This document shows positions 50,697 through 59,200 of a stretch of 64,000 nucleotides of DNA, one piece after another. Each line of letters begins with the position of its first letter. Position 1 is the first letter of the stretch. Origin of the DNA: Elusimicrobiota bacterium (GTDB lineage: Bacteria > Elusimicrobiota > Elusimicrobia > UBA1565 > UBA9628); NCBI GenBank assembly GCA_016194705.1, contig JACQAZ010000005.1, positions 62,001 to 126,000 on the forward strand. The letters are read 5' to 3'. The notes under the pieces are model-generated. The model ran no database searches and was not told the origin of the DNA. It saw only the letters and a program-made list of their open reading frames with translations. A program made the translations under genes and the position numbers.

Positions 50697-52426
50697 GCGC
50701 GGCGGCGCTGGCCCCGGCATTTTTCTACGCTCTGGTCATGCGGGGTGTCGGCCCGAACTGGGCGGCGGCAGCACTGGTCTGCGCGCTATGCGCGGCCGGC
50801 CTCCTGCGCAGGCCCCCGGCCCTTTGGATCGCGGCCGCGGCCGGCCTGGCGGCGACGGCCCTTCTTCCCTTCATAGGGGACCGCCTGACGGCGTTGGCGT
50901 GCGCGCTGCCGCTGGCCCTGGCCCTGCGCGGACCGCGGGCTCAGACCCAGGAAGAAGGGGATCCCTGGCTCTACGCGCTGGCGGCGGCAGCTCTGATCCC
51001 GTGGCTGCGCTGCGTCAGCCTGCTTCTGGGCAACCCGTTCATAGCATTGGCCGCCGTCCTCTCGGGCGGGGCCGCCGGCGCCGCCCTGGCGGGCGGGGCC
51101 CGCCGGCGCTTCCTCGACGACCCGCGGCCGGGAAGCTCGGCGGCCGCGGCAATCGCGAGCGGGACGGCGCTGATGGCGGCCTTGAATTTCCTGCGCGTGC
51201 TCGGCCTCAACGCCGGCAGCGCCTTGTTCCTGCACGCGCCGCTGCGCTGCGCCCGCGACCTCGCAGCACTCGGACTGCCCTGCGCGCTGGCCAGCGCAGG
51301 CTGCGCCTTCGTCGCCGTCTTTTTCGAGGAACGCGCGCCGCGCGAGCGCACGGCCTGGGAGCCAGTGCCGGCCGCGGCGGCGGCCTGCGCCGCGGCCTGG
51401 CTGCAGCCCGTCTTGGGTCCCGCGCGCGAGGCCGTCCTGGCGGGCCTGCTGCTCATCCTCTACGGCGCAGCGCGCCGGGGCAAGGGTTTTCTCGACGGCT
51501 CGCTCGGCTCGAAGCTGCTGGTCGCTGGTGCGGCGGCGGGGATCGCGCTGGGATTTGCGGCGGGAGACCCCATCGGCGACACTTGGTTCAACCGCTTGAA
51601 CGCGGCTTATCCCGGAGGACGCTGGCTCATGCTCGAGGAGGGCGGACCGCAGGCCCTTGGCGCGTACCGCTTCTCGACGGGCCTGACGGTCCTGGTCGCC
51701 GACGGCGTCATCGACGCCAACGCGGGGGACGGCGCGAAGCGCGAGGCGCATCTGCCGATCCTCGCTAGTTTCAATCCGCGCGAGGTGCTGCTGGTCGGCG
51801 CGCGCAATCCCGCGACCGTGGAGGCGGCGGCCTCCTCCGGCGCGCGGATCGACCTCGTCGAGGCGGGACCCGCGGAGGCCGCGCTGCTCCGCGCCCTGGC
51901 CCCGCCGGGCTGGAGGCTCCCCGATGGCGTCAGTCTCAAGCGGCGTCCGGGCGCCGCCTACGACGTCATCCTCGTGGAGGTCCCGGTCCCCGCCCACGGC
52001 CCCGACGCCGCGCGCGCGGCCTCCCGCGAGGCCTTCGCGGCGTGGCACCGTCGGCTCAAGCCTCAAGGCATACTGGCGGTGCGATTGCCCAAGCCGTACT
52101 TCGGCGCCGCGACGGCGCGCGCCCTGGCCGCCCTGCGCCGGGAGTTCGCGGACATGGGCGTCTTCGTCTTCGAGGGCTCCTTCCTGGCGGTGGCCTGCGA
52201 CTATCCGCTGCCCGACTACCCTTCCTCCTTGGTCGGACGCATGGCGGCGGCCCAGCGCGCGGACGACCCGCTGCTCGAGGACTACCTCACGCTCGGCGCG
52301 ATCTGGCAGCATCCGGTCCGGGCGGAGGAGCTCGGCGCCCCGCAGTCCCAGAGCCTGGACCTCGCTCCCAACGCCCTGCCCCTGCGCGACATCATGGCGG
52401 CGGGGACTCCGCCGTCGGGAATTTGA
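50693..52426 (+). CDS. Membrane protein with degenerate spermidine-synthase-like domain
   Basis: The product is 577 aa from a GTG overlapping the fur stop. About ten helices fill residues 1-290. A cytosolic domain follows that resembles SpeE-type methyltransferase folds (AKREAHLPILASFNPREVLLVGARNPATVEAAASSGARIDLVEAG; split) with DVILVEVPVPAHGPDA and FAAWHRRLKPQGILAVRLP in the expected places. The Gly-rich nucleotide motif (GGGDG/GIGAG) is reduced to VGARN, so catalysis is doubtful. It shares architecture with the gene at 55678. Confidence 0.7.
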   Translation: MSAAALAPAFFYALVMRGVGPNWAAAALVCALCAAGLLRRPPALWIAAAAGLAATALLPFIGDRLTALACALPLALALRGPRAQTQEEGDPWLYALAAAALIPWLRCVSLLLGNPFIALAAVLSGGAAGAALAGGARRRFLDDPRPGSSAAAAIASGTALMAALNFLRVLGLNAGSALFLHAPLRCARDLAALGLPCALASAGCAFVAVFFEERAPRERTAWEPVPAAAAACAAAWLQPVLGPAREAVLAGLLLILYGAARRGKGFLDGSLGSKLLVAGAAAGIALGFAAGDPIGDTWFNRLNAAYPGGRWLMLEEGGPQALGAYRFSTGLTVLVADGVIDANAGDGAKREAHLPILASFNPREVLLVGARNPATVEAAASSGARIDLVEAGPAEAALLRALAPPGWRLPDGVSLKRRPGAAYDVILVEVPVPAHGPDAARAASREAFAAWHRRLKPQGILAVRLPKPYFGAATARALAALRREFADMGVFVFEGSFLAVACDYPLPDYPSSLVGRMAAAQRADDPLLEDYLTLGAIWQHPVRAEELGAPQSQSLDLAPNALPLRDIMAAGTPPSGI

Positions 52427-52432
52427 TATAAT
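52427..52432 (+). promoter_or_regulatory. Extended perfect -10, leaderless
   Basis: TGaTATAAT overlaps the stop of the upstream gene, and CGCGCG (6 nt) separates it from the ATG at 52439. The clearest leaderless start in the window. Confidence 0.65.
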
Positions 52433-52438
52433 CGCGCG

Positions 52439-52822
52439 ATGGTCAAAGCGCAGAACGCGAAGAAGTTCAAATTCGGCTGGTACGGGGACGGCGGCCTTGG
52501 AGAGAAGCTCATCGAGGCCATCGCCTCGGGCCGCAAGACCGCCACCTCCTGCCCGGCCTACGACCCCGAGGACGCCGGCCTCAAGGTCGGCGACAAGCTC
52601 GACCTGACCGACAAGCACGGCAAGGTCCGCGCCAACCTCGTCGTGACCAATATCGAGCTGCGCCCCTTCGGGAGCTTCGACGACAAGCTCGCCGCGCGCG
52701 AAGGGACGACCCTCGAGGAGCTCAAGCGCAGCACCTCTTTCGCCAACGGCCGGGAGATCCGCCCGGAGGAAGAGATGCGGGTCATCTATTTCGAGCTGGT
52801 CCAATCGAAGATCCGCATCTAG
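52439..52822 (+). CDS. ASCH-domain protein
   Basis: The product is 127 aa. It has the ASCH/PUA-like beta-barrel pattern: KKFKFGWYGDGGLGEKLIEAIASGRKTATSC, then VGDKLDLTDKHGKVRANLVVTNIELRPF and SFANGREIRPEEEMRVIYFELV. ASCH domains bind RNA and some hydrolyse modified cytidines (N4-acetylcytidine amidohydrolase). There is no Shine-Dalgarno; TATAAT lies 6 nt before the ATG. A tiny gene follows after 9 nt. Confidence 0.82.
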   Translation: MVKAQNAKKFKFGWYGDGGLGEKLIEAIASGRKTATSCPAYDPEDAGLKVGDKLDLTDKHGKVRANLVVTNIELRPFGSFDDKLAAREGTTLEELKRSTSFANGREIRPEEEMRVIYFELVQSKIRI

Positions 52823-52831
52823 GGAGGCAGA

Positions 52832-52993
52832 ATGGCCGATCTCAAGAAGCTCCCGGAGTTCAAGGCCCTGGAGGCCGTCTACGCCGCGCTGCTGCCGCTC
52901 AAGCCCGAGGGACGCCGGAAAGTCATCGAAGCCATCCACACCCTCATCGAAATCTCCCCGGGCGAGCCCGGTCGCCCCGCGCGACGCCGCTAG
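52832..52993 (+). CDS. Small protein, 53 aa
   Basis: AGGGAGG 6 nt before the ATG and position between ASCH and miaB support a real gene. The product is MADLKKLPEFKALEAVYAAL followed by a helix PLKPEGRRKVIEAIHTLIEI and a basic end PGRPARRR. The L.PL.PEGRRKVI.AI pattern resembles small helical proteins found widely as hypotheticals, of unknown function. The next start (GTG of miaB) is 1 nt after the TAG. Confidence 0.6.
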   Translation: MADLKKLPEFKALEAVYAALLPLKPEGRRKVIEAIHTLIEISPGEPGRPARRR

Positions 52994-52994
52994 G

Positions 52995-54278
52995 GTGAAG
53001 CTCCACACGATCGCGCTCGGCTGCCAGATGTCCGAGGCCGACGCGGCGGAGATGTCGCTGCCCCTGCTCAAGCGAGGGTTTTCTCGGGCGGCGGTTCCCG
53101 ATGACGCCGACGCCGTGCTCATCTCGACCTGCACCGTGCGCGACCACGCCGAGCACCGCGCCGTGTCCTTGATCGGCTCGCTCAAATCCTGGAAGGACGC
53201 GGACCCGCGGCGCGTGCTCATCGTCGCGGGCTGCGCCGCCGAGCGGCTGGGGGATTCCCTGCGCCGGCGCTTCCCCCACGTCGATCTGGTGGCGGGAGCC
53301 AAGTCCATCGAGAGCTTCCCTCAGCTCGTCGAGCGCGCCCTCGGGGCCCGCTTCGACGGGCTGGCCGAGACTCGTGAGTCTTTCGGGGAAAAAGCATCCG
53401 GAGAATCCCCGTCGGCGGTCTCGTCCTATCTGACGATCATGCGCGGCTGCAATTACTCCTGCTCTTACTGCATTGTGCCCAGCGTCCGCGGCCGAGAACA
53501 GTACCGGCCCGCGGCGAAGGTCTTGGAGGAGGCCCGGGCCAAGGCCGACGCGGGAGCCCGCGAGCTCGTGCTCCTCGGCCAGACGGTCAACAGCTATTGC
53601 TCGGAGCTCGCGGGCAGGCCTCTGCGATTTGCCGACCTGCTCCGCGAGCTCGACAAGACCCCGGGACTCGAGCGTCTGCGCTTCATGAGCCCGCACCCCC
53701 ATTACGTCGATGAGCGCATGATCGCCGCGATGGCCGAGTGCCGGACCGTCTGCCCGCAGCTCCATCTGCCCGTCCAATCTGGCTCGGACCGTATCCTCGG
53801 GCTCATGAAGCGCAACTATTCGAGGGCCTCGTTCCTCGCCAAGGCCGCCCTCCTGCGCCGCCGCGTGCCCGGCATTGTCTTGTCGACGGACATTATTGTA
53901 GGATTCCCGACAGAGAGCGAGGAAGACTTCAAGCTCACGCTCTCGCTCGTCGAGGAACTCGCGCCGGCTTCGGCCTATTGCTTCAAGTACTCGGCGCGCG
54001 AAGGGACCCAAAGCGCTGCGCTCCCGGACGACGTCCCCCGGGAGGTCAAGGAGGAACGGCTCGCCCGCCTCAACGGGCTGGTCGGCCGCCTGACCGCGGC
54101 GGCGCTCAAGGCGCAGGTCGGCAGGACTCTGGAGGTCCTCTGCGAAGAGCGCGGCTTCGGCCGCGACCGCGGAGGCTTCAAGGTGAAGTGGGACGGCACG
54201 ACGGAGCCGGGAGAGCTCGTCCGGATCCGAATCACCGGCGCGGCGCGCCGGATGCTCATGGGAGAAGCCGATGCCTAA
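52995..54278 (+). CDS. miaB: tRNA-2-methylthio-N6-dimethylallyladenosine synthase
   Basis: The product is 427 aa from a GTG. The N-terminal MTTase domain has the three cluster cysteines C10, C46 and C80. The radical-SAM CxxxCxxC motif is C152-C156-C159 (RGCNYSCSYCIVP), and a TRAM domain ends the protein. MiaB methylthiolates i6A37 of tRNAs reading UNN codons, acting after MiaA, whose gene lies two genes downstream. A GTG start and the pilZ overlap of 8 nt show tight coupling. Confidence 0.93.
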   Translation: MKLHTIALGCQMSEADAAEMSLPLLKRGFSRAAVPDDADAVLISTCTVRDHAEHRAVSLIGSLKSWKDADPRRVLIVAGCAAERLGDSLRRRFPHVDLVAGAKSIESFPQLVERALGARFDGLAETRESFGEKASGESPSAVSSYLTIMRGCNYSCSYCIVPSVRGREQYRPAAKVLEEARAKADAGARELVLLGQTVNSYCSELAGRPLRFADLLRELDKTPGLERLRFMSPHPHYVDERMIAAMAECRTVCPQLHLPVQSGSDRILGLMKRNYSRASFLAKAALLRRRVPGIVLSTDIIVGFPTESEEDFKLTLSLVEELAPASAYCFKYSAREGTQSAALPDDVPREVKEERLARLNGLVGRLTAAALKAQVGRTLEVLCEERGFGRDRGGFKVKWDGTTEPGELVRIRITGAARRMLMGEADA

Positions 54279-54795
54279 GAACGACAAGCATGGACTCAAG
54301 ACGCATGCGAGGGCGGTCCAGGGCCGGGACCGCCGCCGGCACCCCCGCTTCGCCGTCATGGACGGGATGGTCGAGCCGATCAACATCAACATCGACGCCC
54401 TGCAGTCCCGCCGCGCCGCGCACGGCGCTCCCTCGGTGCCCAAGAGCCAGCCCGCCATCCTCACCGACCTCTCGGCCGGCGGGATGTCCTTGATCCTCTT
54501 CATGGCTCCGCCCAAGACGAAGGCGCTCGACATGGTGCTCAGCATCCCGGGCTTGAACCAGGTCGCCATCGAGGGCCAGGTCGTCCGGATCAGCCAGAAG
54601 GGCGAGACCTACAACGTCGGCATCTCCTTCACCAAGATCTCGAAGAAGCACCAGGACCGCATCGACCTGCTCGCCCACGACAACATGGACTGCGACATCC
54701 GCGTCGCCCTCAAGCTGCCTGAGGCGTGCGTGCCGACCTGCAAGTTCAACCCCCTATGCGCCAAGCCGCAGAAAGGCCCGTACTGGCGGTCGTAG
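54271..54795 (+). CDS. PilZ-domain protein
   Basis: The product is 174 aa. The c-di-GMP-binding signature is present: RDRRRHPRF (RxxxR-type, residues 19-27) and DLSAGGMSL (D/N-x-S-x-x-G). A C-terminal stretch with cysteines (CDIR, EACVPTCKF, LCAKPQ) is not part of the PilZ fold. It may couple c-di-GMP to an output; no cyclase is in the window. It overlaps miaB by 8 nt and miaA by 40 nt. Confidence 0.88.
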   Translation: MPKNDKHGLKTHARAVQGRDRRRHPRFAVMDGMVEPININIDALQSRRAAHGAPSVPKSQPAILTDLSAGGMSLILFMAPPKTKALDMVLSIPGLNQVAIEGQVVRISQKGETYNVGISFTKISKKHQDRIDLLAHDNMDCDIRVALKLPEACVPTCKFNPLCAKPQKGPYWRS

Positions 54796-55703
54796 GCCCC
54801 ACCGCCTCGGGCAAGACGGAACTGGCCGTCGATCTCGCGCGCGAGCTCGGAGGCGAGGTCGTCTCCGCCGATTCCCGCCAGGTCTATCGCCGGCTCGACG
54901 CGGGCACGGCGAAGCCCGCGAGGGACTCGAGCGGCCTCGTCGACAATGTCCCGTACCACATGCTCGACCTGGCCGAACCCTCCCAAGCCTTCGACGCGGG
55001 CCGCTTCGCGAGGATGGGAACCGATATCCTGAACGACATCATCGCGCGCGGCCGACGCCCCATCGTCGCGGGCGGGACCGGCCTCTACGTCCGGGCTCTT
55101 CTCGAGGGCCTCTCGGAAATGCCAGCGAAAGACGAGAGCGTCCGCCGCAAGCTCGAAGCCCAAGCCGAGAGACACGGCCGGGCCTGGCTCCACGAGCGCC
55201 TGCGCGTCGTCGATTCGGAGGCCGCCGCGAAGATACCGGCCAACAACATCCAGCGCACCCTGCGGGCGCTGGAGGTCTACGAGCTCACGGGAAGACCGAT
55301 GTCGAGCTTTTGGCGCAAACCCGAGAGAGCCCCGCGCGACGCGTCCTATCTTCTGATCGAGTGGCCCGCGGCCGCGCTCAAGGAACGCATCGAGGGCCGC
55401 GCGCGATCGATGTGGCCGGCCATGCTCCGCGAGACCAGACGCCTTCTCGCAGGAGGATTCTCCGGAGCCGAGCCGGGCTTCCAAAGCCTCGGCTATCGCC
55501 AAGCCGTCTCCTGCCTGCGCGGGGAGCTTACAGAGGACGAGGGTCTCGCGGGGCTGATGCGCGCGACCTGCGCCTACGCCAAGCGTCAGCGGACCTGGTT
55601 CCGCCATCAGACCCCCGCGGCGTCCATCGTCGCCGGCGGAACGCGCCGGGAGATGCTTTCAAGAGCGCTGGAGGCCCTTGGCTCGGCTGCCCTCGCCCGT
55701 TAA
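54756..55703 (+). CDS. miaA: tRNA dimethylallyltransferase
   Basis: The product is 315 aa, starting at the ATG at 54756 inside the pilZ gene so that the P-loop GPTASGKT falls at residues 14-21. Other hallmarks: SADSRQVYRRLDAGTAKP, VPYHMLDL, AGGTGLYVRALLEG, NNIQRTLRALEVYELTGRP, and GYRQAVSCL. It transfers dimethylallyl to A37 of tRNA, making the substrate for MiaB. The ATG at 54726 would give a longer N-terminus that is unlikely. It overlaps the downstream TTG gene by 26 nt. Confidence 0.95.
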   Translation: MRQAAERPVLAVVGPTASGKTELAVDLARELGGEVVSADSRQVYRRLDAGTAKPARDSSGLVDNVPYHMLDLAEPSQAFDAGRFARMGTDILNDIIARGRRPIVAGGTGLYVRALLEGLSEMPAKDESVRRKLEAQAERHGRAWLHERLRVVDSEAAAKIPANNIQRTLRALEVYELTGRPMSSFWRKPERAPRDASYLLIEWPAAALKERIEGRARSMWPAMLRETRRLLAGGFSGAEPGFQSLGYRQAVSCLRGELTEDEGLAGLMRATCAYAKRQRTWFRHQTPAASIVAGGTRREMLSRALEALGSAALAR

Positions 55704-57231
55704 GACGCTCTCCGCGGGGCAGACGCGCTTTGTCCTGGCGAGCCTGCTCGTCACGGGAGCTGCGACCTTGGTGCTCGAGATCGTCGGCACCCGCGTCATC
55801 AGCCCGTATTACGGCTCCTCGCTTTACTGCTGGTCGGCTCTGATCACGGTAACCTTGATCGCGCTCGCCGCCGGCTACAGCCTGGGCGGCCGCTGGGCCG
55901 ACAAGAGCCCGTACCTGACCCTCTTCGCGCGCCTGCTGTGCCTGGCCGGAGCGGCCGTCGCCACGGTCCCGGCCCTGCGCATGGTCGTCCTGCAGTCGAC
56001 GACGCCGCTGGGCATCCAGTGGGGGGCGCTGGCCAGCGCGCTGATCCTCATCGCCCCGGCGTTGGTCCTGCTCTCGGCGCTGGGGCCGCTCTCCATCAAG
56101 CTCACCGCCGAGGCGATGGCCTCCGTGGGCAAGAGCGCCGGGGACATCTACGCGGTCTCGACCGTGGGCAGCGTGGCCGGCGCGGTCCTGGCGGGCTTCG
56201 TGCTCATCCCGCTGCTCCCGCTCTCGCAGATCCTGCTCGGCCTCTCAACGGTCCTGCTGCTGCTCGGCAGCCTCGGCTACTATCTTTCCCGTCAGGGCCG
56301 ACCCGTGGCCCAGCTCGCCGCGGCGGCCGCGGCGGCCGTGGCGTTTCTCGGCTTCACGCCCCGCCGCGTCGTCGAGACCAACGTAACCGTCAAGGAGTCC
56401 GCGTACGGGCAGATCAAGATCCTCGACTTCAACGGCAAGCGCTATCTCCTCGTCAACGGGACGACCCAGTCGATGGCCCCGATCGACACGATGGAAAGCG
56501 AGTCGCAATACGCCCAGAGCATGGAATGGGCCGCGTTGGCGCGGCCCGGCGCCAAACGCGCGCTCGTGATCGGGATCGGGGCCGGCCTCCTGCCGGGGGC
56601 GCTCGAGCGCGACTACGGGCTGCTGACCGACGCCGTCGACGTCGATCCCGAGATGGTCTCGGCCGCGCGGACCTATTTCAACTATCGCCCGCGCGGCGAC
56701 ATCTTCATCGAGGACGGCCGAACCTTCCTTGAAAAGACGCCGCGGCGCTACGGCGCCGTCTTCCTAGACGCCTTCGGCGCGGAGCTGCCGCCGTACCATC
56801 TCTTCACGCTGGAATCCTTCTCGCGCATGCGCGAGGTCCTGGAGCCGGGCGGAGTCGTGGCCATCAATCTCGTGACCATGCTCCACGGCAAGGGCGCGGC
56901 ACCCTGGCTGAGCGCGTACAAGACTTTGCGCGCCGTCTTTCCGGAGGTCCGGGCCTACCAGGCGGCCGAGGCGTTCGACGATCTGGCCAACGTGGTGTTC
57001 TTCTGCTCGGATGAGCCGCTCGGCCACGAGGCCCGGGGCAAGGCGCGCCCCTTCATCAAGAAGAACCTCGAGTTCATGCTCGACCACGAGCTCAAGCCCG
57101 GCGTCGACGCCCTCGATCTCGGCGTCCTGCTCAGCGACGATCACGCCCCGATGGAATATCTTCTGGCGTCGAGCGCCGCGCGCTGGCGGCGCAGCCTGCA
57201 GGACAAGATCCCGACCGTCCTCCTCTACTAG
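55678..57231 (+). CDS. Fused membrane and spermidine synthase-like protein
   Basis: The product is 517 aa from a TTG. Seven or eight transmembrane helices (residues 18-240) open with LLVTGAATLVLEIVGTRVISPYYGSSLYCWSA, the conserved start of membrane-fused SpeE-like proteins. The SAM-type domain follows with ALVIGIGAGLLPGALE (motif I), DAVDVDPEMVSAARTYF (motif II acidic) and YGAVFLDAFGAELPPYHLFTLESF. Some relatives make polyamines, others are of unknown substrate. The catalytic Asp region is present, unlike the paralogue at 50693. Confidence 0.85.
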   Translation: MARLPSPVKTLSAGQTRFVLASLLVTGAATLVLEIVGTRVISPYYGSSLYCWSALITVTLIALAAGYSLGGRWADKSPYLTLFARLLCLAGAAVATVPALRMVVLQSTTPLGIQWGALASALILIAPALVLLSALGPLSIKLTAEAMASVGKSAGDIYAVSTVGSVAGAVLAGFVLIPLLPLSQILLGLSTVLLLLGSLGYYLSRQGRPVAQLAAAAAAAVAFLGFTPRRVVETNVTVKESAYGQIKILDFNGKRYLLVNGTTQSMAPIDTMESESQYAQSMEWAALARPGAKRALVIGIGAGLLPGALERDYGLLTDAVDVDPEMVSAARTYFNYRPRGDIFIEDGRTFLEKTPRRYGAVFLDAFGAELPPYHLFTLESFSRMREVLEPGGVVAINLVTMLHGKGAAPWLSAYKTLRAVFPEVRAYQAAEAFDDLANVVFFCSDEPLGHEARGKARPFIKKNLEFMLDHELKPGVDALDLGVLLSDDHAPMEYLLASSAARWRRSLQDKIPTVLLY

Positions 57232-58482
57232 GTGGTCCCTGAGAAGGTCGTGCTCGTTGGCGTCGGCCTCAAGTCCGCTGGAAGGCTCATGACGGAAAGC
57301 CTCGCCGAGCTCCGGCGCCTCGCCGAGACCGCGGGAGGCCACGTCGTCGGCGAATTCTCGCAGTCTCTGGCGCGCTTTCATCCCGGCTCTCTGATCGGCT
57401 CGGGCAAGCTCGAGGAGATCGCCCACGCCGTCACGCGCCAAAAGGTGCGCACCGTGATCTTCGACATGGAGCTGGCCCCAGGACAGCAGAAGACCATCGA
57501 GGGATCCTGCAAGGCCAAGATCATCGACCGCACCCGCCTGATCCTCGACATCTTCGCGCAGCGCGCGCGCACCTCCGAGGGCCGTCTGCAGGTCGAGCTC
57601 GCTCAGCTCTCCTACATGCTCCCGCGCCTGACCGGCGCGTGGCGCGCCTTCTCGCAGCAGGTTGGAGGCATCGGCACGCGGGGGCCCGGGGAGCGCCAGC
57701 TCGAGTACGAGCGCCGCCACATCCAGTACCGCATCCTCCATCTTAAGAAGGAGCTCGAGCGCGTACGGCGGGGACGCGAGGTGAGGCGAAGACTTCGAGT
57801 CTCGATCCCGATGCCGCAGGTCGCGCTCGTGGGCTACACGAACGTCGGCAAATCGACCCTGCTCAACACCCTGACAAAGGGACAGGCCAAGGTCTACGCA
57901 GACGACAAGCTCTTCGCCACTCTCGACCCGACTTCACGGCGCGTGAGACTGCCGGAAGGCTCGTCCGCCGTGGTGACCGACACGGTGGGCTTCATCCAGC
58001 GCCTGCCCACGACCTTGATCGCGGCCTTCCGCGCGACGCTCGAGGAAGTCCAGCAGGCCGACTGCCTGCTCATCGTGTCCGACGCCACGGCTCCCGCCCG
58101 GGGCAAGCAGGAGGCCTCGGTCCGCGAGATCCTCGAGGAGCTTCGCGCTTCGCTTGTCCCCCGGCTGCGGCTCTTCAACAAGGCGGACATGCTCGAGCCG
58201 CGCGCGCGCAAGGAGCTCGAGCGCCTTGAGCCCGATGCGGTCCTCGTGTCGGCGCAGACCGGCGAGGGCGTCCCGACAGCCTTGGAGCGCCTCCAAGAGG
58301 TGCTCTCGAAGCGTTGGGTCCTGAGGGAGCTGGAACTTCCTCACGCCGACTCCGCCATGGAATCCACGATACGGCGATGCGCCCAGGTCCTCTCCGTAAC
58401 GCATTCGGGACAAGGCCGAACATACCGACTGCGCCTGACGCCGGAGAATTGGGACCGACTCCACCACAAGATTCCCCAATAG
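57232..58482 (+). CDS. hflX: HflX GTPase
   Basis: The product is 416 aa from a GTG directly after the preceding stop. The N-terminal HflX domain (GSGKLEEIAHAVTRQKVRTVIFD, the GGIGTRGPGERQLE signature at about 145-157) is followed by the G domain: G1 GYTNVGKST (201-209), FATLDPTSRRV, DTVGFIQRLPTTLIAAF (G3) and NKAD (G4). It splits stalled ribosomes in stress. A miaA-hflX association is common in other bacteria. Confidence 0.95.
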   Translation: MVPEKVVLVGVGLKSAGRLMTESLAELRRLAETAGGHVVGEFSQSLARFHPGSLIGSGKLEEIAHAVTRQKVRTVIFDMELAPGQQKTIEGSCKAKIIDRTRLILDIFAQRARTSEGRLQVELAQLSYMLPRLTGAWRAFSQQVGGIGTRGPGERQLEYERRHIQYRILHLKKELERVRRGREVRRRLRVSIPMPQVALVGYTNVGKSTLLNTLTKGQAKVYADDKLFATLDPTSRRVRLPEGSSAVVTDTVGFIQRLPTTLIAAFRATLEEVQQADCLLIVSDATAPARGKQEASVREILEELRASLVPRLRLFNKADMLEPRARKELERLEPDAVLVSAQTGEGVPTALERLQEVLSKRWVLRELELPHADSAMESTIRRCAQVLSVTHSGQGRTYRLRLTPENWDRLHHKIPQ

Positions 58483-58540
58483 AAAGGGAACTTTTCGACC
58501 CCCTCATTCGTATGTAATATGGGAGGTCGGCCCCTTGCGG

Positions 58541-58576
58541 CCTATGCATATACCTGTTAAACTTTATATGCATAGG
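58541..58576. promoter_or_regulatory. vapBC operator: 12-bp inverted repeat
   Basis: CCTATGCATATA (58541-58552) and TATATGCATAGG (58565-58576) are perfect inverted arms separated by 12 nt, ending inside the AGGAGG ribosome binding site of the antitoxin gene. TTGCGG...17 nt...TAAACT gives a possible promoter over it. Binding of the VapBC complex here would block both transcription and translation initiation. Confidence 0.75.
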
Positions 58577-58583
58577 AGGCGGC

Positions 58584-58775
58584 ATGAGAACGACATTGGA
58601 TATTCCTGAAAAGCTTCTGTCCGAAGCGCGCCGGCTCTCCGGAGCCAAGACAAAGACCCAGGCCATCATCTGGGGCCTTGAGGAACTCACGAGGCGCAAG
58701 AGGATCGAGCATCTGTGGAGTCTCCGGGGGAAGATCCCTCTCAATCTCGACCTCAGGAGGTCGAGAGCCCGGTGA
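58584..58775 (+). CDS. vapB: VapB-type antitoxin
   Basis: The product is 63 aa. The ribbon-helix-helix N-terminus (MRTTLDIPEKLLSEARRLSG) and the following helix (KTQAIIWGLEELTRRKRIEHL) match the VapB_antitoxin family of Arc/MetJ-type regulators; the C-terminal LWSLRGKIPLNLDL is the toxin-binding tail. AGGAGG is 5 nt before the ATG. Its stop overlaps the GTG of vapC. Confidence 0.9.
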   Translation: MRTTLDIPEKLLSEARRLSGAKTKTQAIIWGLEELTRRKRIEHLWSLRGKIPLNLDLRRSRAR

Positions 58776-59164
58776 GCCGAGTCCTGGTCGACTCCTCCGT
58801 CTGGATCGAGATGCTCCGCAACGGAGAGTCCGCGGCCGCGCGACGTCTCGGGAGACTGCTGCAAGACGGGCTGGTCTGCACCAGCGGGCTCATCCAAGCC
58901 GAGATCCTCTCCGGAGCCCGATCCGATCGGGAGTTTGAAGGCCTCCGCGCCGACTTCTCGGCTCTCACTTTCTTGCCCGACCCCCCGGACCTCTGGGATA
59001 CGGTGGCCGTGGCCCGCTATCGCCTGGCCCGCAAAGGATTCGAGGCAAGCATCGCGGACCTTGTCGTGGCCGCCTCCGCTTGCCATCATCGCAAGACCCT
59101 CTTCACCTTGGACCATGCCTTTGAAAGGATCAAGGGAGTGATCCGCATCGACACGCTGCCCTAG
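58772..59164 (+). CDS. vapC: VapC-type PIN-domain toxin ribonuclease
   Basis: The product is 130 aa from a GTG. The PIN acidic residues are present: D7 (VLVDSSVWIE), Glu in AEILSGAR, Asp in ASIADLVVAA and Asp in FTLDHAF. It is an Mg-dependent RNase, often cutting tRNA or rRNA, neutralised by VapB. The pair is inserted between hflX and plsY, and its G+C is close to that of the neighbours, so transfer is not recent. Confidence 0.92.
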   Translation: MSRVLVDSSVWIEMLRNGESAAARRLGRLLQDGLVCTSGLIQAEILSGARSDREFEGLRADFSALTFLPDPPDLWDTVAVARYRLARKGFEASIADLVVAASACHHRKTLFTLDHAFERIKGVIRIDTLP

Positions 59165-59181
59165 CGCCGAAGCGGCTTCTA

Positions 59182-59190
59182 TGCTACACT
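59182..59190 (+). promoter_or_regulatory. Extended -10 promoter for plsY
   Basis: TGcTACACT, ending 10 nt before the GTG at 59201. Confidence 0.45.
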
Positions 59191-59200
59191 CTCTCGAATT

